From Owenia fusiformis (taxonomy: Eukaryota; Annelida; Polychaeta; Sabellida; Oweniidae), in NCBI GenBank assembly GCA_903813345.2, contig CAIIXF020000008.1:7836366-7900365 (forward strand): DNA of 64,000 nucleotides, in the 5' to 3' direction. Below are positions 38,208 to 49,800 of this stretch, piece by piece (the first letter of the stretch is position 1; each line of letters starts with the position of its first letter). Both the position numbers and the translations under genes were made by a program. The notes under the pieces were generated by a model. The model ran no database searches. It was not told the DNA's origin and saw nothing but the letters and a program-made list of their open reading frames with translations.

Positions 38208-38617
38208 CTTGGTGCCAGCCTTTATTCTTTTATTCAATCCTTCTTTTATCTGTTAAAATCCATAGAATTCTACAAATTTCAAAAAACAAAAGATCACGCA
38301 AAAAGGAAGTGGATCAATGCGCGTGCGTGGAGGGAAACAGCGACACCTATCCAAGGAAAAATAGGTCAACAAAAATATTTGGAACTTTTTTGCAAGTTCA
38401 CATTTAGACTCCAATTTATCTATATTTTAGGTGGTAAATGAAACAAAAGGTAATGTATATACACCCCATTATACTAAGATACTTAGAATTTAAATTTTCA
38501 GATGAAAGATGGTCTAAACTCTTATGTTATGTTAGATCTAGTAAGTGTTTATTTATGATCATGATATTTTTTCAATTTTTCCTGATTTCTGACTAAAATC
38601 TAAAATAAGATCTAGGG

Positions 38618-38753
38618 GAGATCCGTCCAACTTCAACGTATTGGGCTACTTTGTCATGGGGCTATTTCAACAATTGTCGAAATAACCTCACGGTCGAAGT
38701 AGCCCCTTGACAAAGTAACCCCATACTGTACGTCGAAGTTTGACGGATCTCTC
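38618..38753. repeat. Hairpin element
   Basis: GAGATCCGTCCAACTTC pairs with GAAGTTTGACGGATCTC, and CTACTTTGTCATGGGGCT pairs with AGCCCCTTGACAAAGTA further in. It is a roughly 135-bp foldback in the divergent intergenic region. Confidence 0.7.
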
Positions 38754-38990
38754 GTAATCAGTTCTGCAGAGTGGATTTTGTCATGAATTTGCTGCTCCAC
38801 CTATGGACCCTAGGTACATAAACACGAACCCGTCACACATACCGGTTCTGATTTTTCATTAATACTTCAAATCAGTCTAGTAACATGAGGTCGACGAGGC
38901 GATTGCCCCATTGCTTTTTTAACATCCTTTGAAAAATATTGCTCTTTCAATGATGAGATGTAGATTAAGTTGTATAACTTTTTAAAAAAT

Positions 38991-39075
38991 TTTCATAAGA
39001 TATGAGCCCCCTCTAAATATTTGGTACTTTGCTTTGCTGCACCAAATATTTAGAGAGGGCTCATATCTGATGAAA
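38991..39075. repeat. Near-perfect 35-bp-arm hairpin
   Basis: 38991-39025 (containing TATGAGCCCCCTCTAAATAT) pairs with 39041-39075 around a 15-nt loop (ACTTTGCTTTGCTGC). Another ACCAAATATTT copy lies at 39410. Probably a MITE. Confidence 0.8.
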
Positions 39076-39518
39076 ATTTCTGATTTTTTAATAAAGTCAC
39101 AAAGCAACTGTCCAGGTTTCAAGATGCAAAAATAATTTGTAAGGATAGTGTACATCTTGAACACCATTTTTCATGAATACTGAGGATGCGGTATAAAAAT
39201 AACAATTTCAAAATATATAGGTCGGGGAAAGGTTTAATGCATACTACATCGCTATACAGAATGATTGACAGTTACTATTTTCACATTTTTATTGATATTG
39301 GGTGTCAAATAGACAAATACACATAATATGTAGATATATTTGAAGACCCAAAACAACTTAGTCTCAGAAATATCACAAATTTAAATTCAAAAATGACTCA
39401 TTCCTGCTGCACCAAATATTTCCCACAAGCTCCATCTGCATAGAGGTGGTGAAAATGCATCTGAAATTATTTGATCTACTTCCAGGTCGTGAATGCTTCA
39501 ATCCACAAGTAAATCAAG

Positions 39519-41057
39519 ATGCTGGATAAAAAACAAAAGAAGAGACGTAAATACAGAGTTTTCACAAGTCTGAAAAATCGAAGAAAGCGAAATCGATACA
39601 GGACGCTCAAAGAAAATGGTGAATTTGGAAGTGAATTAGAGTTACATTTAGCTCATGCAGAGACAATCGCTAGTCGACATTCCCAATATGGGGATAAAGA
39701 AATTCCCAACCCTGATATAACAGATTTGAAATTTAACCTCGGAACATTTGGTCAGGCACCTGCACCAGAGCAGCCTAAAAAGAAAAAGAGATTTGCGAAA
39801 TTGAGAAAATGGTGGAAAAGGATCAGGGGAAACAAAAAACCACCTAAGGTCTACGGGAAATACAGGCATGCAAATGACATTGAATTTGAACCTGCTCCAG
39901 ATTTTAATGAAGTCCATAGAAGCACGGGCATTCAAGAGAAAGCCCATGATAGAACTCAAGGTGTGAAGGAAGGCTGGCATAGAGACATACATATGAATTC
40001 ACCAAAATCCCCCACAAGTCTAGGAGGTTTACAAGCATTTGATGACATCCCCTTAAGTCATGAAAAAGGGCATACTGGTATGAGAAATCCAACACACGCA
40101 CAATCCCCTATATCTACCTCAACACCAGAGCATAATTCATGGAGTGGAAAATCTGGTGAGAAAGTTAGATCGAGTAAATCGTTCACTTGTCATAAAGACT
40201 TACAAGCATTTGATGACATTCCATTACGTCATGAAAAAGCACATTCGCGACATCAATCATTCCATGCCTCAACATCATATCCAGAGCACAATTCTATGAA
40301 TGGAACATTCAATGAAAACGTCAGATCAAGTAAATCGTTTAATAGTCGACAAAATGACCCATGGTCACCTGAGCCTGTTAAGCCAAGAAATGATCCCTGG
40401 AATGACTTTGAAAATCAAAAGACTCCAAGCCCCTTTGGTATGACAACTGGAGCTCATGACAAACCAGAAATTAAAATTGAAATACATGTGAATCCAACAG
40501 AACCTGTGCAACCAGCTTATTCTCCAAACAATCCATTTGTGGATCACTCAACATTAAACTACCAGGTTTGTTAGTACATGTATTTATTTTTTTGATTTTT
40601 TAGGAACAATTTAACAATAAGAGATCAATGCAAGACTACTACATGTATTTAGAATTTGCATCAAATTTGTAAATATGTATTTTCTGTTGACTTTCATGAT
40701 ATTTTACTTGGTTCAATATATTTATGCCTTCAGGAATCACCAGTTCGTGTTAAAGTTGCAGGTCACAACACGGCACGAAATACCTTTACATACAACTATG
40801 ATCAATGGCCTACTGTGACTGAGACTCCATCTGGATCATCTGACCAATGCCCACCCAATGACAATTCCGCTGCCATTCAGTGGCCACCTAGTTTAAATTC
40901 GGCACATGATCCATATACATTTCATGCAGCAAATTTTACATCGGGGCTGATTGAGGCTCTGAGTAAGGTCTACAGTGATGGCAAAGATATACGTCCTCGT
41001 CCACCACAACTGTATAGAAACTTACAGGGGTATGAGCGCTTTGAGAGTTCCTTATGA
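39519..41057 (+). CDS. Disordered protein with DPW and NPF endocytic motifs (unrecognised family)
   Basis: Exon 1 39519-40565, exon 2 40734-41057; CAG/GAA join in frame gives 456 residues. I do not recognise the family. The N-terminus is strongly basic (MLDKKQKKRRKYRVF, later QPKKKKRFAKLRKWWKRIRG). The middle has two tandem copies of about 55 residues beginning LQAFDDIPLSHEKGH and LQAFDDIPLRHEKAH, each containing PEHNS and ending VRSSKSF. Then come DPWSPEP, DPWNDF and NPFVDHS, short linear motifs that in endocytic proteins bind AP-2 appendages (DPW/DPF) and EH domains (NPF). Exon 2 is Pro/Asn/Ser-rich and ends QGYERFESSL. No membrane segment or signal peptide. A role in clathrin-mediated trafficking is inference from motifs only. 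The ATG is preceded by an in-frame TAA. Confidence 0.8.
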
Positions 41058-41102
41058 AGCATGTGCAGTAAATATCTCTACTAGGGAGTCAACAGTCAAG
41101 TA

Positions 41103-41207
41103 CAGTAAAACTTGTTTCTGAACCTTTATATCAATGTTTTAGAACAAAGAAAGTGTGAAGATTAAAATTGGTTTAAGAAAATGTGTTCATTGAAACAAGT
41201 TTTACTT
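41103..41207. mobile_element. pogo-like MITE fragment in 3' UTR
   Basis: Ends CAGTAAAACTTGTTTCTGAA and TTCATTGAAACAAGTTTTAC are inverted copies, about 105 bp, starting 45 bp after the DPW/NPF stop codon. Related to 41931-42113 and 49282-49459. Confidence 0.55.
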
Positions 41208-41675
41208 TATTTGAGACAACAAATCCATATTCTGTATTATGGCTTGATGAATTTCATTAAACACAATGCAATATTTTCCCCTGAATATTTTTTTTGACTG
41301 GATGTAAATTTTTTTTTTAAAGTTTTATCTCTTGTCTAAAATCTAAAATGGGTGCAAACTATATTCAGCACCTGCTTTTTTGTTTCAATGCGGGGGAGAT
41401 CGTTGTACTGTTTCTTGAGTTCATGAAATTATATTGCTCTAAGGTGCTGTTCAATATATCCAGCATGCATAACTTAAATATAAAATAAAAATTCAATTAT
41501 ATTTATGTAGGCTACATATAGATTACCCATGTATATATTTTAATAAGTGCTATACTCTGAATAGTATCCATAGTCATTATTATTTAGCTAGAGATATATT
41601 TCTATTTTGTACTATTAGATTGTTGAAATGAGAACAACTTGTAACAAATTATTTTATATTATACTCCATATATTC

Positions 41676-41681
41676 AATAAA
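41676..41681 (+). promoter_or_regulatory. Candidate polyadenylation signal of DPW/NPF gene
   Basis: AATAAA about 620 nt after the stop codon, in AT-rich UTR-like sequence. Confidence 0.35.
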
Positions 41682-41930
41682 TTGTCTGTCATAATATTTT
41701 AAATGATTTTTAGAAATTCAATTAATTTTTCATAATTTGCAAAAATGTACATTACTAATTTTTACTGTGAATATTTTCATACTGTATATTTAAGTGGCTG
41801 TACTCATAGTTGTCAGTTTATATATAAAACTAATGAGACCCACTCTTTATCACTAGTATATTAATTATCAGGTGCTACATACCAGACCTTTGTAACACAA
41901 GTGACTCATTTTGTATATATAACTTATGTA

Positions 41931-42113
41931 CAGTAAAACCTGTCTAAGTGAACACCTCTCTCTAGTGAACACCTGTTTCTGGTGGACACCCTTCCTCCGC
42001 ACATACATTGTACTCCACTGACTTTTGTATAAATTATGCTCTCTTTAATGAACACCAACCAAGTGAACCTTTTTTCTCTGAAAAAAAAAGTTCAATATAC
42101 ACAGGTTTTACTG
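41931..42113. mobile_element. pogo/Tigger-like MITE
   Basis: TIRs CAGTAAAACCTGTCTAAGTG and CACAGGTTTTACTG, flanked by TA. Interior GTGAACACC repeats. About 183 bp, no coding sequence. The termini resemble pogo/Tigger ends. Confidence 0.7.
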
Positions 42114-43883
42114 TATTCAGGTACTGATCCCAGGGATCTCATGAGGATTTTTTCTAAATGAGATGCAAAATATTTATTATGGCATAATCTCGACTAAGAA
42201 TTCTCTTCAACTGGGCAAAGTATCTTTCATGATTTTTATTGCATAAAATTTCCTAAACTGAATTTGGTGCAGTGCCAAGTTTATTGAATTCTGTTAAGAT
42301 CAAAATAAAGTAAAATGAATTTTCATGTTATTTTTCGTTAAATTAACTTTAAGTTAAATTCATCATTGGGTTTATTTGTGAATTCAACATTTCAAGAAAT
42401 ATGTTTGTTTACTATTAGAATAAATGAAAGTTCCATTTCATTTTTTGAATTAGAAGGGATAGTAGACTATAGTGAAAAAAATGTGGGAGCTATTAAAATA
42501 TATTGTAGAATTCTGATATTTTTTCAAAACTTATATTTATCCTTTCTTGTCCCTTAAAAGTTATTACTTTCGAGTCATTATGTTTTTTCCAGGCTTTTTT
42601 GTCATCTCGGCATAATTTTCCCCTTAGAATCTCTTCCATTATTCTGTGTTCTGACTCCGAAATCTTTGGCATCATAAGCTAAACATTTTATTAGTTTACT
42701 AGAGCCTACGTTATATTTTGAAAAGAATGGCTTTCATGACTTCTGTTGACTGACTGACCTTGAATTAAAAAATCAAGGTGATCTTCAAAAGTACCTCATT
42801 GTGTAGCATCAATATAAATGACTGAATGTTTATAATAAAGTTGTGTCACTCATCTTCGTTCACTCAGCTTCTGTCATTCACAGTGAATGCAGTGAAGACT
42901 AGAGTGTGCGAAGATGGTGTCACTTGTGTATTCTATAAAATATCAATGTATTTAATAGTGAATGTTTTTTTAGGGAAATCATTTTTAACAATCATTCTGA
43001 ACAAATGGCTTGATGATGGATGTGAGCACATAGTGATTTTTAATGTTAAATATGATTCAAAATCAGTTTTTTGAAAAAGTTAAGCCAACGCTTTGTAATG
43101 AATATTTTTTCGAGTGGATGATGGAAGAGCGGAAGAGCACATTTATCTTCCATCATCCACTTGGAAAAATGTTCATTTCATTTTCAAAATTTATTATTAG
43201 AAATTTATTTTCCAGGGTTAACTATTATAAAGTCAGAATAAAGTGAAACATGTTATTAATTACATTTATATTATTGGTACGATATGCAATATATGCAACT
43301 TAAGTGTTAAAAAGTAAAGCATAATATATTTTTAAAGATGATCAAAAATGATTGAAATAAATAAGCATTAGTAAGCTTACTTAAACGTCTTGTGGTTTTA
43401 TTTATTTTACTTTTGTTAATCCAATGGCAAAGTGTCAAATTAAAAGATGTTTAAAAGATTAAAAGATACTTTAGAGCATTTTTTCTAACAATCTTATCAT
43501 TATCATATTTATTGGTCAAGGTAATCAACATTTGAGTATTTCATTCATAGAATTGCTTCAAATTAAAGTTAAGCAAGTGCAATGAATTCAATCTTAGTTT
43601 ATTTCATCAAATACATGTATTAAAGCATGAATGTTTATCCAAGGAAAATGAATTGTGTTAAAGTTATATGTACATTTTGTAATGATATGTTGATTATAAA
43701 TTCTAGTTAATAAGTGAAACTTCACAAAAAGTTGACCCTTTATCATTATCTGTTTGGTGTATACATAAACACAACCTTTGACCTCCATAGTGATTGCTGC
43801 ACTTCAGTAATCTTTACATGATGTATATCACTGTTGTGTATAACAAAGGTACCTCTGTCTCTAGATAGGCCTTAGACTATATC
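42114..43883. other. AT-rich spacer before the acyl-CoA ligase
   Basis: No exon or RNA recognised. There is one small hairpin at about 43115-43165 (AGTGGATGATGGAAGA with TCTTCCATCATCCACT) and one near 42850-42915 (CTTCGTTCACTC.. / ..GTGAATGCAGTG). The end should contain the ligase promoter. Confidence 0.4.
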
Positions 43884-46800
43884 ATGGTGCTTTCAAGTAT
43901 TCTTTCTGATGTAGCCATACCAGAAGACCTATCATTATCAGATTTTATATTCAACAAACTGGATGAATATGGTACCAGAGTTGCATTGGTAAGCACTGAT
44001 TTTATTTGGTATTATTTCCTTTTCTGGGTATCATTATATGTGCCTTGATATGACATGTTCATCAGAACCTTAATTATTTTCATTTTGTTCTATAATGTTT
44101 GAATTAGAACAAATTCCTCTTGATGGCAATTTGGTCAGTCAATAAACATGCAAAATAGAATGGTTTGGAAAAATCTCATTCAACATTTAATTGATTTGAA
44201 CAATGTATTCTACCATACCATGATGTAATAAATTCATATTTAAAGAACAACGGCAACGCCAAAGCGTAGCGAATCCCATCGAACATTTTTCAAAACGGGC
44301 ACCTTCATTAGACAGTGTGCCATGTTTATAATATTCACATACCAAATATGAACAAAATCGCTCTACTACTTTTCGAGTTATAGTAAAATACGTTAAAATG
44401 GTGGCCATTTTGAAAAATGGCCGCCTTCTACCAAAAGTCTCATTAGACAGTGTGCCATGCTTATCACTTACCAAATATGAACAAAATCGCTCCACTACTT
44501 TTTGAGTTATAGTAAAAAACGTTAAAATGGCGGCCATTTTGAAAAATGGCCGCCTTCTACCAAAAGTGTCATTAGACAGTGTGCCATGCTTAGGCCATAA
44601 GAAGTAAATTCTTTGTTTTGCGTCCTGGCAAAATCCAAATCATGCAAGGGTACAAGGAAAACAAACACAAACTCAAGAAAAAACACAAACTTGTTTATGG
44701 GCATATAAAGGGATGACATACCAATTTGCAGTGATTACAAACACAATATATTTAAGCATAGCTATTATTCAAGGGTATAAAATAAGAAAATACACAATGT
44801 ATGCTAAAGTAACCAATAACACTGTCAATTTTGACGCACATCAAATGTTCTGCCATTTCGTCTGATTCTGATTGCATTTTGTCTGATTGAATGAAATGCG
44901 ATGGTACTTTCAAACCCTTGTAATTGCTATTTGAATGTGTGTTTTTTCTGATTTACTCAAAATCGTGCAAGCAAGGGGACGCAAAACAAAGAATGTACTT
45001 CTTATGGCCTTATACGTATTCACGTACCAAATATGAAGAAAATCGCTCCACTACTTTTCGAATTATAGTAAAATAAGTTAAAATGGCAGCCATTTTTCAA
45101 AATGTCCGCCATTTTTCAAAATGGCCGCCTTCTACCAAAAGTGTCATTAGACAGTGTGCCATGCTTACAGTATTCACATACCAAATGTGAACAAAATCGC
45201 TCCACTACTTTTCGAGTTACAGCAAAAATCGTAAAATAACGAGTAAAGGCCGCCATTTTTCAAGATGGCTGCCATGTGCTTTTTTAATATCTACATTTCT
45301 AGCTTTATTAATGTCCTATATAATTTTTTTACATTTAAAACATATTGCTATTACAGTTTTACATATTGCACCTAAATTACTGTAAAATCGGCACTAAAAT
45401 GGCCGCCATTTTTAAATGAGCGTCCATTTTGAAAATCGGCTTTCGAGCAGAACTTCTACCCCCATAGGGTATATGTGTACAAAATATGAATAAAATCGGG
45501 CCAACGGTATTTGAGTTATTGCCCGGACGGACATACGTACAGACGGACGGACGGAGGCGTTCCCTATATCCCTCCGAACTTCGTTCGATGGGATAATAAG
45601 ACATCCAGTCAATGGAAGGGAGTGGTAAAGAAACTATGAGAAGTGATCATATACTGGTATATCTGGTATTTATTCATGTTTGTATTCTCAAAAGTCATGT
45701 TCAGTTTGCTATATTTAGGTTGATGGGCCATCAGGGAGAAGCTACAGATATTCTGAAATAAAGACACTATCTCGATGTATAGGAAGTGGACTAACTCAGC
45801 ATGGCTTTAGGCAGGGTGATGTTGTCTGCATAGTTAGTTCCAATCTCCCAGAGTATGTTCTAGCCCTGTATGGAGTTGTGTGTATAGGTGGGAAGGTGAC
45901 TACAGCCAACCCCCTCTATACTGAAGGTAAAAGAACTCAATCGAGTATTTAATTATTTACATGTATTCATTTTTCTTAGAAGTAAGATGTATTAAAGGCC
46001 CACTTTCACACCGGAATAGCCTGACTATGGTAAAGTCAGATACCGTTGTCACAAATGGCGGACATAACTGTCGCATTAAATTAAAAATTAAAAACTGTCC
46101 TTAAATAAGTTATTCTTTGAATAACTTGTCATCTGGTCTTGTTTTGTTTTGATAAAAGTTGTGGTTGCTTTTTTGACTGAAATAAATACAGACTGCTCCC
46201 CCCAATTGCTTTCCAGATAGAATGAATTTAAAGGATTGGTATCGATATGGTGAACTGAATTCAACAATGTTTTTCAGACCAATTATTGAAAACATGGTCC
46301 TTTATGTAATTTTGACTGATTGACAACAATTTAATGTGAAAATTATTTATATTTATTTTATATAAGTGTTTTTGTTAACATTTTTTTTGCTTTTAAGGAA
46401 TTGTTTTTTGTTCCTTTTCACCACTTCTTGAGAAATAAATAAAATATCTTTCCGAACCTTGTTGGAACAAAATAGCATATGCACAATTTTATTAGACCTC
46501 TCAATATTATATTTATACAAAGGATATTTTGGTTGATTTGACAAAAAGTATTCAAAAAATTAAAACAAAAAAAACAAAAATATAAAAATTAAGATAAACC
46601 TTTTATTTGTTCATTGCCCTCTGTTATTATATTAATATTTTTATTTTCCTTTTAATTGAGATATTTTGGCCTTGATACAATGTTGTTATACCCTTCATCT
46701 CATTGTACTTTTGCATAGCACCTTACATAATGTAACAATATACTAACTAAATGTTTAAATGTAGGTGAACTTATCAAGCAGCTAGAGGACTGCAAGGCAT

Positions 46801-49800
46801 CCTTTATAATCACACAGTCGGCTGTATTACCCAAAGTAACAGATGTCGCCATCAAATGCAGTTCTGTAAAGGTACAAATCACATCTCAATCCACAGATTC
46901 AGCCCATTTAACATGCATATTCTCAAATATAAAGTGCTTTATGCTTGTACAGTAGTTAATGTAGATGTAAAAGGGAAATTCAAATGGTTTGCGATATTGA
47001 CATCAATATAAATATGCCATTAAATCATGATTTTTACTTAGACTTTGGTATTGTTAAACATGTTGAAACCATTCATAGTATTCTCTTTTGCCTAGAAAGT
47101 ATTTACATTCGACAAAGCAACTGGGCATACATCCTTGGATGAGCTGATGAGATACAATGAAAAGGCTTGCCCTAAGACTGTTCATGTGGACCCAATAAAT
47201 GATGAAGTGTTAATTCCCTACTCTAGTGGAACTACAGGGTTACCCAAAGGTGTCATGCTGACTCATCACAATTTGATTTCAAATACTCTAGTCAGACAGT
47301 AAGAATTAATTCTAATAATTTAGCTTGGTATAATACCTTTTAACTTTCATTATCCGGTTTCATTAACCAGAAAATGATTACACTTTGTAACACATTGAGC
47401 CTGTAACTACAGATTTTTACTTAATTCTAAAAAATATCATTTTTTGAACCATGCCCCTCTTTGGATTTATATATAATACAAATTCAGATACATATTTTGG
47501 TACATAACTGTTCACATGTTTGTTTGTAGCAACTAACAATCAATGTGGTGAGATGCCATAATACTAATGGAGAACAATGTGTAAATAGAAGGTCCATTTA
47601 GATAACATAAAACATGATTTACACTATCGGAGGTATACTACATTTCTTATTATTTTCAGGCACCCTGGTGTATCATACGCCCCAGTACCAGATGACTGCA
47701 CTATTGCAGTGCTGCCCATGTACCATATCTATGGGATAATGGCTTACATGATCAATGGGCTTTACAGAGGACAGAAGATTGTTACAATGCCAAGATTCAA
47801 TTTGGAAATGCTTTTGAGTTTAATTGAAAAGCATAAGGTGAGACATACTCTTCATGAGAAATATTCAATGTGACATTATCTATTCCAAGGAAAGTTAAAG
47901 ATGTGAAATCATAAAGCACAATTAGCAATATTAGAAAAATATGTATGAAACATAATTAAAGCAAATTCACCTGGATATTAACAAAATATTGCTTGAAAAA
48001 AATCCAAAACATAGCCATCAGGTTTCACCTACATTTACCAGAAAGTACAAAATAACATGAAAATGTCAATGATGCATCTTCTGTAAATAGTGACATTTTT
48101 AATCTAGTGCACATATTTATCTATCGTGCCTCCCATTGCTGTGCTGATGGCGAAACATCCAAGTGTGTCCAAGTATGACTTGTCCAGCCTGCGGCTTGTT
48201 GGTTGTGGGGCTGCTCCTTTACTGGAACACCTCAGTAAACAGCTTTCTAAACGCCTGAATATTCCACCAATACGACAGGGTAAGCGTCTGTTCTTCCTTG
48301 AGCGCCATTTTGCAACTTATGTCTTTCTGATACTCTGACCATCTAGACCTAGAAAGATGTGATCTCTCATAATCATTTTACAGGGGTCACCACCTGCCAT
48401 TTGTTAAACACTGAATGCTGACTGCCTAACACCAATCTCTGAACACCAACCACCGAACACCATCCATAAAAAGTTGGGAGACTATATAACAATATGTCAC
48501 CACTTGTGGTGGTGACATAACAAAACCCCAAAAATGCAAGAGGGTCAGAAAATTGAAGGGCAACATATGAAACCTTTTATAACACATAAATCAATCAATC
48601 AACCATTTTCAATCTCATGGTAGAGGTAATTCCCTTCCAGGTTATGGTCTTACAGAAACAAGTCCAGCGACCCATGGGTCACCTTACAGTGGCTGGAAAG
48701 ATGGATCAATTGGAATACTTCTGCCAAACACACAGTGTAAGGTAAGCATGTATGTTTAATCATTATTGTGTTTCAATCAAATCTGTCTCATTTGATCTTG
48801 GTTATGAAACCCTTTACCTTTCATCAGAATGATTTCTAATCAGTAACCAAGCGGTTGTCTGTCCCAGTCCCAAATGCCTCATCACCAATTGAATGCAACA
48901 CAGAATCACAAGAATATTGCATTTTGTGGATGACCATAACAAAGCCTCATGTGCCCAAGATGTAAAAGTCAAACCTGGTTTGTTAAACTTATTTTATCAC
49001 TCCAATGTTCCAAGGTGGAACATAACTTTAATACCAATTATTAAGATGTTATGTGCACTAAACAAGTAATATACTATAACCTTTCATAAGGTAGTAGAAC
49101 CTGAAACAGAGAAAGAACTTGGTGTTAATGAGGATGGTGAGCTGTGGATTAAAGGTCCACAAGTGATGAAGGGATATTTGAACAAACCAGAGGAAACTGC
49201 AAAAGTCATTGACAGAGAGGGTTTCTTTCACACAGGTTTGTCAAATTTTGTGAATTGTTTCAATTAACATTGATAAATTATCGTGAAACCTGTAAAGTGG
49301 AACTCCTCTTAAGCTGGAACATCTCTGTTAGTTGAACACTTTTCAAAGTCCGTCCAAAGACTACCTGACCTAATGTTAAATAAACCTCTATAAGTGGAAC
49401 GCCTAAGTGGAGCACATTTTAGAGGTACCAAATGTGTTCCACTAAGACAGGTTTTACTGTATGTAGTTCCTGTTGATACTAAAGTTAAAGAAAAAAATAA
49501 GCATCACTTTTCCAATATTTAGCCTATTGTGATGTTAAAGTTACCATTCATCTACCATACATTTACATTCATTCATAAGTATAATATAATGAAATAGGCC
49601 TTTTTAGTTGATTTGTGATTTTAGGTGACATTGGACATTACGATGAAGAAGGGCATTTTTATATTGTTGATCGTCTAAAGGAACTTATCAAATACAAGGG
49701 ATATCAGGTATTTCTCATTGATATGAAGCATATAAAGGTTTTTAAAGTCTCTTAAACCATTGTTTCAACCTGGTTGTTATTTTGTATAATGTCCAGTTGT

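Larger units (their letters stand above)
38208..39518. promoter_or_regulatory. Divergent intergenic region (poly(A) polymerase / DPW-NPF gene)
   Basis: The two genes start on opposite strands about 1.3 kb apart, so this region holds both promoters and 5' UTRs. The plus-strand gene has a splice-acceptor-like TTCCAG just before 39485, suggesting an unseen non-coding first exon. No clear TATA box or Inr was assigned. Confidence 0.5.

Noticed and set aside
39648-39992. 114-residue minus-strand open frame
   Set aside because: Antisense to the DPW/NPF exon 1, no splice context and no domain.
44187-44719. Open frames of 116 and 65 residues on minus within the repeat array
   Set aside because: Repetitive peptides ([17 protein letters not shown]) arise from the tandem DNA units; no sign of codon constraint and located in a ligase intron.
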